DNA of 64,000 nt from positions 1 to 64,000 of the forward strand of contig NZ_VNFK01000009.1 in NCBI RefSeq assembly GCF_007786235.1. The letters run 5' to 3'. The position numbers were made by a program, and so were the translations under genes. The stretch comes from Paenarthrobacter nitroguajacolicus (lineage in GTDB: Bacteria > Actinomycetota > Actinomycetes > Actinomycetales > Micrococcaceae). The notes under the pieces were generated by a model. The model saw only the letters and a program-made list of their open reading frames with translations, ran no database searches and was not told the origin of the DNA. The first letter of the stretch is position 1. Each line of letters opens with the position of its first letter. Shown in pieces: positions 8,284 through 16,124 of the stretch.

Positions 8284-9441
8284 TCAGGAGGCCGGCCGTC
8301 GTAGGTTGAAGCGCTCGGGCCGGACGAAGTCCAGGCCCTCGAAGGATCGTTTGCCGAGGGCTTCGTGCGCGGCGATCTCGCCGAATCCGGTGGCGTTCTT
8401 GAAACCACCTCCGGAGAAGCCTGTGGCGCAGTAGATCCTGCTCGATTCTTTGAGCCTGCCGAGTAGGGGGTGGCCGTCCGTGGTGAAAAGTTCCGGAAAG
8501 GCGTCCGATCGGACGATGCTCGGGAACAGGCCGGGGAAGAACTCCGTGACGGTTTCGATGGTCTCGCTAGTTTCCCCCGGAGTCAGTTCCCTGGGCACGG
8601 CGTCCGGGTCCCGTATTGGTCCGCCGCGGCCGTCCAGGGTTGCCTTGACGGTGACCCCGTCCACGGCGGGCGCACCATACATCGAGCGGTCCTCGTGGAT
8701 CCGGATGAAGACGGGGAACTTCTCGGGGCTGAATCCGGGCCCGTCTTTCGCGACGAACCAGGACAGGAAGACGCGCTTGGTCTGCGTTGCTGCCTTCAGG
8801 TAGTCGGGCATCAGCCGCTGGGACCAACCGCCGGAGGAGACGATGACGTTCTCGAAGGTCCAGCACCGTTCGCCGGAGGTGATGACAACGCCGTCAGCGG
8901 TTTCGGTGATGTCATCGATCGGGGTCTTGGTGTGGATTGTCGCGCCGTTTGCCTGGGCGGCCGCGACCGCCGCAGTGACGGCACGGTCGGTGCGCAGGGC
9001 ACCAGCGTGCGGGTCATAGACGGCAATGTCGTCCCGGCGGAGGTTGTGCTGTGGATAGCGTTCGGCCATTTCCTCGCGGCTGAGGATTGCGTGCTCGGCC
9101 CCGTTCATGCGGGTGGTTTCCAGCAGCGCCGAGAGGTAGGAGCCGTTAGCTGCTCCGATCGAAATCCCGCCGCAGCGGGTCAGGATGTTCTGGCCGGTTT
9201 CGGCTTCGAGTTCAGCCCAGAGGCTGCGGGAGCGTTCCAGAATGGGGTAGTAGTCAGGGATTCCGCGGTAAAGCATGCGGAACAGGCGGGTGTCCCCGCC
9301 CGCGGCGCTCCGGCCGTGGGCGGGAGACGCGGCTTCGAACCCGGTGACGGAGCCGGACAGGCGCGACGCCTGCCACAATGCCATGCTCCCGATGCTGCCC
9401 AGGCCGATCACGGCGAGTTTGCCATCGGTCATCTGAATCAC
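8284..9441 (-). CDS. FAD-dependent oxidase, SolA / monomeric sarcosine oxidase family
   Basis: A 385-residue DAO-type flavoprotein that would oxidise a secondary or primary amine to an imine or aldehyde with release of hydrogen peroxide. The N-terminal dinucleotide motif GLGSIG lies at residues 13-18, the ATG motif (CATGFSGGGFKNATGFGEIAA region) near 350-370, and TDGHPLLG is the flavin-contacting loop. In monomeric sarcosine and N-methyltryptophan oxidases a cysteine in the segment before this loop links FAD covalently; here it reads PELFTTDGHP with no cysteine, so FAD may be non-covalent. It sits between HAD and kinase genes in a single minus-strand operon with gaps of about 30-40 bp. The specific name solA is not justified. 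Confidence 0.83.
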   Translation of the reverse strand: MIQMTDGKLAVIGLGSIGSMALWQASRLSGSVTGFEAASPAHGRSAAGGDTRLFRMLYRGIPDYYPILERSRSLWAELEAETGQNILTRCGGISIGAANGSYLSALLETTRMNGAEHAILSREEMAERYPQHNLRRDDIAVYDPHAGALRTDRAVTAAVAAAQANGATIHTKTPIDDITETADGVVITSGERCWTFENVIVSSGGWSQRLMPDYLKAATQTKRVFLSWFVAKDGPGFSPEKFPVFIRIHEDRSMYGAPAVDGVTVKATLDGRGGPIRDPDAVPRELTPGETSETIETVTEFFPGLFPSIVRSDAFPELFTTDGHPLLGRLKESSRIYCATGFSGGGFKNATGFGEIAAHEALGKRSFEGLDFVRPERFNLRRPAS

Positions 9442-9480
9442 CTTTTCATCTTCAAAGACGCTTCGCCTCAGGAACCGGGT

Positions 9481-10155
9481 TTAGAGACCGAGGTGCTTGT
9501 TGATCTCGTCCAGGGACTTAACAGAGTTGTAGTCGTACCCCCCGGTAATCGGGTCATACCCACGGTCCAGCACCCAGAGGTTACGGAAGCCCATGTCGTG
9601 CATCGGATGCATGTCGTACCGCGTGTGCGAGGCGATGTGCAGGAAGTCCTCCGGCTTGGCGTTCAGGGTATCAAGCATGTACTCGAAGGCCTGGTAGCGA
9701 GGCTTGTAGGCCTGGGCCTGCTCAGCGGTCAACACGGCGTGGAAGTCAGCGCCGAGCTTGGGAATGCTGATCTCCAGGAAGCTGTCGTCGGCGTTAGACA
9801 GAGCCACCAGCTTGTAATTGTCGCCCATGAGCTTCAGCGGAGCCGGCACGTCATCGTGGGCACCAAAGCTGCGTACAGCGTCAGCGAAGTCTGCGCCCGC
9901 ACCAGGGGTCGGGCCAATGCCAAAAAACTTGCATACCCGGTCAAAGGAATTCTGGAGGATCTGCTCGTAGGGCTTGTAGTCGCCACAGACCTCGTCAAAC
10001 CGGTAGCCGCGGAACACCTTCTTGAACGCAGGCCACTGCTCTTCAGGCAAACGGCCCGCAAGTAGCCGGCGGGTTGTGGAATCAGTGTCCCAGTTGATCA
10101 GTGTGCCGTAGATATCAAAAGAGATGTACTTCGGCCGGAGGTTCGTGTCTGCCAT
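9481..10155 (-). CDS. haloacid dehalogenase type II-like hydrolase
   Basis: A 224-residue HAD-superfamily protein of the L-2-haloacid dehalogenase group. Motif I is YISFDIYGTLINWD (nucleophile Asp about 14), motif II is VALSNADD, motif III lysine is in AYKPRYQAFEYML, and motif IV falls in FLHIASHTRYDMHPMHDMG. Proteins of this type hydrolyse carbon-halogen or phosphate-ester bonds. It is the first gene of the catabolic operon. I place the start at the ATG at 10155 because the domain begins a few residues later; longer frames to 10215 are possible. A FadR-type operator motif overlapping a TTGACA -35 box lies about 125 bp upstream. Dehalogenase versus phosphatase activity cannot be decided. Confidence 0.82.
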   Translation of the reverse strand: MADTNLRPKYISFDIYGTLINWDTDSTTRRLLAGRLPEEQWPAFKKVFRGYRFDEVCGDYKPYEQILQNSFDRVCKFFGIGPTPGAGADFADAVRSFGAHDDVPAPLKLMGDNYKLVALSNADDSFLEISIPKLGADFHAVLTAEQAQAYKPRYQAFEYMLDTLNAKPEDFLHIASHTRYDMHPMHDMGFRNLWVLDRGYDPITGGYDYNSVKSLDEINKHLGL

Positions 10156-10279
10156 GATTCGTCCGTTCATAGTGGTGTTGGGGGAGGGAGGGGGCCTCGG
10201 TCGTTTGTCAGCCATTTACATTCGTTTGGCCGAGAGGGGATATTTTGATTCCCTATGAATCTAAATCCCCAGACTGTCA

Positions 10280-10291
10280 ATTGTCAACGAT
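10280..10291. promoter_or_regulatory. FadR/GntR-type operator overlapping the -35 of the catabolic operon
   Basis: ATTGTCAACGAT differs by one base from the motif at 30410-30421. On the minus strand it supplies the -35 box TTGACA, followed after 18 nt by TAGATT as a -10 box, which would drive the HAD-first operon. The symmetrical TTGT-ACAA half-sites match the general FCD-type GntR operator. Binding is inferred. Confidence 0.55.
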
Positions 10292-10944
10292 TTTCTTTGG
10301 TGATGTTTTGGTAGGCTCCACCTGTTGCACCGGAGTTACCTCATATCGATCGGGAGCAAGCAGGTTTTATGGCTCGCGATCTAGCAGTCCCGACCTACCG
10401 CAACGAAGGTTCCTGCGGCCCCGGCTGGCCCCTGTTCTCTGAACTTCCAGGGTGCAGGAAGAGAAGTAGCCTCGGTGGTGCGGATAAGGAACCTGTACCG
10501 CGCTGCCATTTTCAATTTGACGCCTATAAGAGCATCGTCGTAGACACATCAGGGCCAGGGTGTCCGAAGCTTTGCGACGGCGCGCCCTGGACCCAACTGC
10601 CGGCCATGAAGCGAAGCGGAATGGACGCCTAAAGGGGTGCGAGCCCTGCGAGCATGCTTGTTCTCTGAGTGTTGTCAGAGGGGGTTGGTACGGTGGCCAG
10701 GCCCCGCCTGGTTTCCTCAATGCCAGGCGGGACACTTGTGTCAGAGGCTAGTGGTGGGTAGTGGGGCTGAGAGACTTTCTGAGCAGGCGCCGCACGACGG
10801 CGGGCTCTTCCGACCTGGAGGCGTCGTGGGTTGAGCTGCGGGAGACCGTCGACGAGTCCAAGGTGACGAACGTTCAAAGGGTGTTATTTCGCTGGGAAGC
10901 CTAAATGCGGCGCCTGGAGTCCGGGGAAACCCTGTACAACGCCG
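10292..10944. other. intergenic stretch, no gene recognised
   Basis: About 650 bp between the catabolic operon promoter and an integrase remnant. Short frames on both strands have no domains, starts with ribosome binding sites or consistent codon use. Likely residue of insertion or deletion events. Confidence 0.4.
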
Positions 10945-11142
10945 AGAATCGCCCAGGAACTCCCGCCGGCAATCTTGGCCCGACTCACCGGCCTGAGCAC
11001 CAGCAATGCCATCAAATGGGCCGAACTGGTAGCAGCAAGCAACAGCCGCTACGCAGCTTCCCTCATCTCAGAACGACGGCTGACGCCTGCCCGCTCATCC
11101 GGCCACCGCATTGCCCGGGAAACCGATCCACACTATCTTTAA
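10945..11142 (+). pseudogene. C-terminal remnant of a tyrosine recombinase / integrase
   Basis: The frame reads RIAQELPPAILARLTGL, then SNAIKWAELVAASNSRYAASL, and ends at TAA 11140-11142. The pattern ELPxxILAxLxG...AxxWxxL...Y is typical of the extreme C-terminus of actinobacterial tyrosine-recombinase-type integrases/transposases. The catalytic R-H-R-Y core is missing, and there is no start signal. This is family recall from a short segment, so moderate confidence at best. It marks a former mobile element just before the MFS operon. Confidence 0.4.
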
Positions 11143-11168
11143 GTGCATACACGTGCACATATGCACTT
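11141..11168. promoter_or_regulatory. ArsR/SmtB-type operator upstream of MFS/ArsR operon
   Basis: An inverted repeat with arms AAGTGCAT and ATGCACTT and a dyad core ACACGTGCACAT lies 25 bp before the MFS start. Size and position match SmtB/ArsR-type operators (imperfect 12-2-12 dyads). The cognate repressor is most likely the ArsR protein encoded at the end of the same operon. Confidence 0.6.
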
Positions 11169-11192
11169 GGCGCGGATGAGACGGGGTTTTCG

Positions 11193-12470
11193 ATGTTGTC
11201 AGTATTGCGGGACCGAACCTACCGGAGGCTGTTTTCCGCCCAGGTCGTGGCCTTGATCGGGACGGGCCTGTTGACGGTCGCGTTGGGGTTGTTGGCGTTT
11301 GATCTGGCCGGCAGCAATGCCGGTGCGGTGATGGGGACGGCGCTGACCATCAAGATGCTGGCCTATGTGGGATTCGCTCCCGTCATCAACGCTTTGGTGG
11401 CGCGGCTGCCGAAGAAGCCGGTGCTGATCGCTGCGGACTTGGTCAGGGCAGCCATGGCTTTGTGCTTGCCGTTCATCACGGAAGCCTGGCAGATCTACGT
11501 GGTGATCTTCCTGCTGCAGTCGGCCTCCGCGACGTTCACTCCCGCTTTTCAGTCCCTGATCCCCACGGTGCTCAAGAAGGAACGGGACTACACCCATGCC
11601 CTGTCCTTGTCCCGGCTGGCCTATGACATGGAAGCCTTGGTCAGCCCCGCAGCCGCGGCGTTGTTGCTGACACTGGTCAGTTACAACAACCTGTTCCTGG
11701 GCACCGTGTTCGGGTTCCTGTTCTCGGCCACGATGGTCGCCGCCACCACCCTGCCCAAGACCGCCGACGACATCGGGACTTCGGGATCGCTCTGGCACCG
11801 CACCACCTTGGGCGCCCGGATCTTCTGGAAGAACCGCCGCCTGCGGTCCCTGCTCGCCTTAAACCTGGTGGTCGCCGCGCCGACGGCGTTGGTGCTCGTC
11901 AACTCGGTGGTTTACGTCCGCGACGTTCTCCACCGGCCAGCGACCGATCTTGCCCTGGCTTTGGCCTGTTTCGGGGTCGGGTCCATGATCGTGGCCATCA
12001 CTGCGCCGCGGGTGCTGGAACGGTTCGGGGACCGGGCCGTGATGCTCACTGGCGCGGCACTGATCCCGGTAGCCCTCGCTGGGGCAGCGGCAGTCACGTT
12101 CCTTGCGACACCGGAGTCCGGTTTGTGGTGGCTGCTGGGGCTGTGGTTCCTGCTCGGCGCCAGCAATTCCACCATCCTGACCCCGTCTTCGCGATTGTTG
12201 CGGGATGCTTCCACCGAGGCGACCAGGCCGTATGTTTTCACCGCCCAGTTCTCCCTCTCCCACGCCTGCTACATCATCGCCTACCCGCTGGCCGGGTGGC
12301 TTGGAGCAGCCGCAGGTTTGGGCTGGGCAGCGGCGGCGCTGACAATTCTTGCGATACTAGGCAGTGCAGGTGCATTCCTGTCCTGGCCCCGGCAAGACCT
12401 CACGCCGGTCGGGGAACCCGTCACGAAGGAGCCAAACGTTGAGCAGCCAACCGAGCAGCCCGTTCCCTGA
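11193..12470 (+). CDS. MFS efflux transporter
   Basis: A 425-residue major-facilitator protein with about 12 hydrophobic helices. The N-terminus (SVLRDRTYRRLFSAQVVALIGTGL) and the domain layout resemble macrolide/multidrug-type MFS exporters found with ArsR regulators. The ATG at 11193 lies 25 bp after the operator; upstream extension of the frame runs into non-coding sequence. The end overlaps the ArsR start by 32 nt, so the two are co-translated. The regulator has a complete zinc-type alpha-5 site, so metal export or a metal-responsive role is inferred. The paralogous transporter at 30635-31897 has the same arrangement. Confidence 0.85.
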   Translation: MLSVLRDRTYRRLFSAQVVALIGTGLLTVALGLLAFDLAGSNAGAVMGTALTIKMLAYVGFAPVINALVARLPKKPVLIAADLVRAAMALCLPFITEAWQIYVVIFLLQSASATFTPAFQSLIPTVLKKERDYTHALSLSRLAYDMEALVSPAAAALLLTLVSYNNLFLGTVFGFLFSATMVAATTLPKTADDIGTSGSLWHRTTLGARIFWKNRRLRSLLALNLVVAAPTALVLVNSVVYVRDVLHRPATDLALALACFGVGSMIVAITAPRVLERFGDRAVMLTGAALIPVALAGAAAVTFLATPESGLWWLLGLWFLLGASNSTILTPSSRLLRDASTEATRPYVFTAQFSLSHACYIIAYPLAGWLGAAAGLGWAAAALTILAILGSAGAFLSWPRQDLTPVGEPVTKEPNVEQPTEQPVP

Positions 12471-12816
12471 CGCTCCCGAGACGCCCTCGCTGTTCCACCC
12501 GGTCACCCCCGGACCGGAACTGCTGGAGAGCGCTGCCGGTACCTTGCGGATGCTGGCAGAACCAACCCGTCTGCACCTGCTCTGGCAACTCGCCCAAGGC
12601 CCGAAGTCCGTTACCGAACTCGTCAACGAAGCACTCGTTCCCCGGACGGTGGTCAGCCAGCATCTGGCCAAGCTCCGGCTCAGCGGACTGGTCAATACCC
12701 GCAAGGACGGACGGCACGTGATCTACTCCCTGCACGACGGCCACCTGCTGCGCCTGATCCAGGAGACCATCAACCACGCCGATCACCAGATCACCGGCGA
12801 ACCCACCCACGACTAA
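12439..12816 (+). CDS. ArsR/SmtB-family metal-sensing repressor with alpha-5 zinc-type site
   Basis: A 125-residue winged-helix repressor. The recognition region is TVVSQHLAKLRLSGLV. Near the C-terminus DGHLLRLIQETINHADH fits the pattern D-x-H-x10-H-x2-H that forms the alpha-5 inter-subunit site of SmtB/CzrA/NmtR sensors, so Zn, Ni or Co are likely ligands. The TTG at 12439 is chosen because AAGGAG lies 8 nt before it and it gives the usual length; an ATG at 12364 lies deep inside the MFS gene. It overlaps the MFS gene and probably autoregulates the operon through the dyad at 11141-11168. Confidence 0.85.
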   Translation: MSSQPSSPFPDAPETPSLFHPVTPGPELLESAAGTLRMLAEPTRLHLLWQLAQGPKSVTELVNEALVPRTVVSQHLAKLRLSGLVNTRKDGRHVIYSLHDGHLLRLIQETINHADHQITGEPTHD

Positions 12817-12862
12817 CCTCCACAGGGCACTCCCGCTTCAGCACACTGCGAAAGGCAGTATC

Positions 12863-13009
12863 ATGCACCGAGGCGCGCCCCTGCGCGCCTGCCTGATCAG
12901 CGCCGCGACTCTTGGCTTGGCCGCGGCCGCGCACACCGCTGCCGGAGGGAACCTGCCCGAGATACCGGTCCTGGTCCTGCTCGCGGTCCTGGCCCTCGCA
13001 CCGTCTTGA
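12863..13009 (+). CDS. short hydrophobic protein, probably truncated
   Basis: A 48-residue frame beginning at ATG 12863 after GAAAGGCAG. It reads as a membrane protein start: positively charged N-terminus, a hydrophobic helix (CLISAATLGLAAAAH), a polar turn with GGNLPEIP and a second helix that ends abruptly at TGA. Similar actinobacterial proteins of about 200 residues begin this way (recalled only) and sit beside metal or copper genes. The abrupt end suggests truncation by rearrangement at about 13,009. It follows the ArsR gene by 46 bp. Confidence 0.45.
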   Translation: MHRGAPLRACLISAATLGLAAAAHTAAGGNLPEIPVLVLLAVLALAPS

Positions 13010-13447
13010 TCTGCTCATAACGAGTAGGCCCAGGCAAATAGCGGTCGTTATCGTCGTGAAACGGTACCGCCACCGCCATAGAATGAACGCCATTGGCCCA
13101 GTGATCAGGCCGATGTCGGGGAGCCGAGTCTGTTTACTCATAGATTTTTGCTGCAAGAAAGCATCTGGCCGAAGAGCTCCCAAGAGGGCGCCTCGGAAGC
13201 GCAGCGAAGGCCCGATTCCTGGTGGAGCGCAGCGGAACGTGGCTTTGGGACGGGTTGTGCCCACTGGGGGCAGGTCTAGCCCTCCGCACAGCTCAAGGCT
13301 GTCCCCTATTGGCGTGCAAGCCGTCCTAGCTCGCCTCGGCGGTACTGGCGGACCTCCATGTAGCTTTCCTGCGAATAGCCTGGTCGTTCCTAATCTCACG
13401 CCGCAGGATTAGCCGGTGCTTCAGGCCACAAGCCTCAGAAATGGGCT
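13010..13447. other. intergenic stretch after truncated membrane protein
   Basis: No gene could be supported. A minus-strand frame around 12980-13142 contains a hydrophobic stretch after MSKQTRLPDIG, but it has no ribosome binding site and no recognised homology. The stretch seems to be a junction of unrelated pieces between the MFS/ArsR unit and the NRAMP gene. Confidence 0.35.
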
Positions 13448-13470
13448 TACCGAAAAAATATTTTTCGGTA
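13448..13470. promoter_or_regulatory. 10-3-10 palindrome upstream of the NRAMP gene
   Basis: Perfect arms TACCGAAAAA and TTTTTCGGTA flank ATA, 55 bp before the NRAMP start and directly followed by TGCCTAAC. Position suits an operator of a metal regulator; the obvious partner, a DtxR/MntR-like gene downstream, is broken. The sequence is not a canonical DtxR box. Confidence 0.5.
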
Positions 13471-13524
13471 TGCCTAACTTTCAGTTATCCTCGTATCAGA
13501 CCGCCCCAAAGACGAGGATCAACG

Positions 13525-14775
13525 ATGGCCGCACCCACACTCCAAACACAACCCAGCACCGGCAAAGTCTGGTCACGGCTGTTGCTGCTCGGCCCGGCCT
13601 TCGTGGCCGCCATCGCCTATGTGGATCCCGGGAACGTGGCCGCGAACCTGACCGCGGGCGCCAACTACGGCTACCTGCTGGTGTGGGTTCTGGTCGTAGC
13701 CAATGCCATGGCGGTCCTTGTCCAGTACCAGTCAGCGAAGCTGGGCCTCGCCACCGGGTTGAGCCTTCCGGAGATTCTCGGCAAACGGCTCGGGAGGAGA
13801 CGACGTCGCCTGTACTGGGCGCAGGCTGAGATCGTTGCCGGGGCAACGGACATGGCAGAGGTCATCGGCGGCGCCGTTGCCCTGAACCTGTTGTTCGGCC
13901 TTCCCCTGCTCGCCGGTGGCCTGATCATTGGAGTCGCGTCCATGGTGCTGCTCGCACTGCAAACCCACCGTGGGCAGAGATCCTTTGAGTACGCGATCCT
14001 GGTGCTACTGGGGATTATCGCTGTCGGGTTCGTGTCCGGGTTGTTCGTCAACCCGCCTGACGGCGGGGCCGCTTTGGGTGGTCTTATTCCCCGCTTTGAG
14101 GGCACAGACACGGTCCTGTTGGCAGCGAGCATGCTCGGCGCCACGGTGATGCCGCACGCGATCTACCTGCACTCGGCCCTTGCCCGGGACCGTCACGGGT
14201 TCTCCGAGGACCCGGCCGTACGGACGAGGCTGATCCGGGCGACCCGGTTCGACGTCGTCGGCGCTCTGCTGCTGGCAGGTGTCGTGAACATTTCGATGCT
14301 GCTGCTGGCCGCTTCGAGCCTCCGCGGCATCGAGGGAACAGACACGATCGCAGGCGCTCATGCTGCCGTCACTTCGGCCCTCGGTCCGGCCCTCGGCGTC
14401 ATTTTCGCCATCGGGTTGCTGGCCTCGGGCCTGGCGTCGACGTCGGTGGGCTGCTATGCCGGTGCGACCATCATGGGCGGGCTGTTGAAGATCCGGATCC
14501 CGCTGCTGACCCGCCGGGTGATCACGCTGATCCCGGCCCTGATCATCCTCGGCGCCGGTCTCGAGCCGACGCTCGCGCTGGTGTTGAGCCAGGTGCTGCT
14601 CAGTTTCGGCATCCCGTTTGCCCTGATCCCGTTGATCCGGCTGACGGGCAAGCGGGAGGTCATGGGCATCCACACCGATGGCAAGGCTCTGAAGATCGCG
14701 GGATGGACGAGTGCGACGCTGATCGTGGGCCTGAACATCGTGCTGATCACCCTAACGCTCAGCGGCCAATCCTGA
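13525..14775 (+). CDS. mntH: NRAMP-family divalent metal (Mn/Fe) importer
   Basis: A 416-residue proton-coupled Mn2+/Fe2+ importer. The metal-site motif of helix 1, DPGN, is at about residues 34-37 (AYVDPGNVAANLTAG), and the helix-6 motif MPHAIYLHSAL is intact. About 11 hydrophobic helices follow. The ATG at 13525 comes after GAGGATCAACG; an upstream ATG at 13441 precedes the palindrome and is not likely. The gene is followed by a frameshifted DtxR-family regulator on the opposite strand. With that regulator broken, expression may be constitutive or under a regulator encoded elsewhere. Confidence 0.9.
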   Translation: MAAPTLQTQPSTGKVWSRLLLLGPAFVAAIAYVDPGNVAANLTAGANYGYLLVWVLVVANAMAVLVQYQSAKLGLATGLSLPEILGKRLGRRRRRLYWAQAEIVAGATDMAEVIGGAVALNLLFGLPLLAGGLIIGVASMVLLALQTHRGQRSFEYAILVLLGIIAVGFVSGLFVNPPDGGAALGGLIPRFEGTDTVLLAASMLGATVMPHAIYLHSALARDRHGFSEDPAVRTRLIRATRFDVVGALLLAGVVNISMLLLAASSLRGIEGTDTIAGAHAAVTSALGPALGVIFAIGLLASGLASTSVGCYAGATIMGGLLKIRIPLLTRRVITLIPALIILGAGLEPTLALVLSQVLLSFGIPFALIPLIRLTGKREVMGIHTDGKALKIAGWTSATLIVGLNIVLITLTLSGQS

Positions 14776-14791
14776 CACCATTCAGGCAGAA

Positions 14792-15472
14792 TCACACCCT
14801 GGACGCTGGTTTGTTTTCGACCCACAGGGCATCGGCTGCATCGTCGCCGAGAGTGAGATCTTCGGTTGCTCCGTTGACGTGGACTGTCGTTCCGGTGCTG
14901 AACGCCTTACGGTCCCGCACGGCGAGCCACGCCCCGTGATCGGCGAAGTATCGCAGCATCTCGGCGCTGCCATCGGAAACCCGGCGAACGACCATGTCCT
15001 GCCCCCTTCGGTGGCGCTGAGCCTAACGGCATCCAGGGATTCCATGCGCTGCCCGGGGGTCGGGATCGAATCGCCATGGGGATCATGCAAAGGATGGCCG
15101 AGGAGCTCATCGATCCGTGTGAAGGTACCCGATACCGCGATTCCAGGACTTCGGCTTCGTGATGGACTTCGTCCCAGCGGTAGCCAAGATGCTCCACGAG
15201 GAACGTCTCCAGCAGTCGGTGCCTGCTCCTTGCCCTGCCGCGGTAAGTTCGACACGGCCGTAGCGGGCGTGGGTCAGCAGTCCCTGCGTTGCGTATTTGC
15301 GGATTCCTTCGGAGGCCGTGGACGCAGTGACACCCAGTCGTTCAGCGATCAGGCCAACAGTGATTGGATCATCGGACCACTCCTTTGCAGACCAGATCAG
15401 CTTCACGTAGTCCTGCGCGACCGCTGTTAGGTCTGAGGCCCGCACGGCAGGGGCCTGGCTGCTCACGGTCAT
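14792..15472 (-). pseudogene. DtxR/MntR-family metalloregulator, frameshifted
   Basis: Reading minus-strand frames in turn gives a complete DtxR-type protein of about 227 residues. The N-terminal winged helix (AQDYVKLIWSAKEW, LIAERLGVTASTASEGIRKYATQGLL) starts at ATG 15472. The next block, MEHLGYRWDEVHHEAEVLES (dimer and metal-binding helix), is in a second frame. RIDELLGHPLHDPHGD is in a third, and the C-terminal SH3-like domain (EMLRYFADHGAWLAVRD) in a fourth. At least three frame changes are needed, so the product is non-functional unless the sequence has errors. Its position beside the NRAMP gene indicates a former Mn-dependent repressor. Confidence 0.8.
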
Positions 15473-15475
15473 TCC

Positions 15476-16099
15476 TTATCGTTCGTTCCGGCGGGACCTC
15501 TGGGAGAAGAAGAACCCGGCGACAACGATCAGGACTACGGCCGCGACTGTGGGGCCATTGCTGTCATCCGGGCGGACCCTCTCTGCTGCGGCTAGCTGTG
15601 TGGCCGTCGTCGTTGGTGTGGCCGCTGCTGTCTGGCCCGGCTGGGCTGTTGCCGTGACCGCGGGGGTGGGGTCCTGGACGGTGAAAGAGTAGCTTCCTTC
15701 GATGGGGTGCCCGTCGGAGGACACTGCCCGCCAGAGCACTGTATAGGGGCCGTTCGCACCCTTGATGACAGTCGTGGACAGAGTCGCGCCGGACACTGTG
15801 ACCTTGCCGTCGCTGATCGTTGCGCCCGTGCTGTCGCTGATCGTTGCGCCCGTGCTGTCGGTGACCTTGATAACGGACGTGGTAAGGCTCGCGGCGTCGG
15901 TGGGAGGCTCCGACAAGGTCAGGGAGACCGTGGCTGGTGCGGCGGTGACGGTGGTGTCTTTCGCCGGCGTGGTGGAGGTCAAGGAGTCGTGGGCCTGCGC
16001 GGGCGCTGCAGCAAGAGCCGGGAACGTGGCAGCTGCTACCAAGGCGAGGGCGAGGCGGACCCGGCGGGCCTTGCCGGCGGTCCTGGTGGGGTTATTCAC
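15476..16099 (-). CDS. copC: CopC/YcnJ-type copper-binding secreted protein
   Basis: A 207-residue CopC-domain protein. After a signal peptide cut near APAQA-HDS the mature N-terminus begins with His, the classical Cu(II) ligand, and the second ligand pair is in DGHPIEGSYSFTV. A Thr/Ala-rich linker leads to one C-terminal membrane helix (VAAVVLIVVAGFFF) and a basic tail. The GTG at 16099 follows CTGGAGCCACC and gives a normal signal peptide; longer frames run into the neighbouring gene. A 24-bp tandem duplication inserts an extra DSTGATIS unit in the domain. It ends 4 bp beyond the start region of the DtxR pseudogene and is 26 bp downstream of the DsbA-like gene. Confidence 0.85.
   Translation of the reverse strand: MNNPTRTAGKARRVRLALALVAAATFPALAAAPAQAHDSLTSTTPAKDTTVTAAPATVSLTLSEPPTDAASLTTSVIKVTDSTGATISDSTGATISDGKVTVSGATLSTTVIKGANGPYTVLWRAVSSDGHPIEGSYSFTVQDPTPAVTATAQPGQTAAATPTTTATQLAAAERVRPDDSNGPTVAAVVLIVVAGFFFSQRSRRNER
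15811..15858. repeat. 24-bp in-frame tandem duplication inside copC
   Basis: Two identical, adjacent 24-bp units (15811-15834 and 15835-15858) encode the repeated DSTGATIS segment. Being in frame, it lengthens a surface strand of the CopC domain without breaking it. Confidence 0.8.
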
Positions 16100-16124
16100 G
16101 GTGGCTCCAGTAGCTAGTGGTGGT

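Noticed and set aside
12980..13142. Possible small minus-strand hydrophobic protein beginning MSKQTRLPDIG
   Set aside because: No ribosome binding site, and it runs into the truncated membrane-protein region on the other strand; not enough support.
190..13260. Short similarity between GCGCAGCGA-containing stretches near 240 and 13195, considered as a dispersed repeat
   Set aside because: Similarity covers only about 20 bases with mismatches and does not extend; not enough to call a repeat family.
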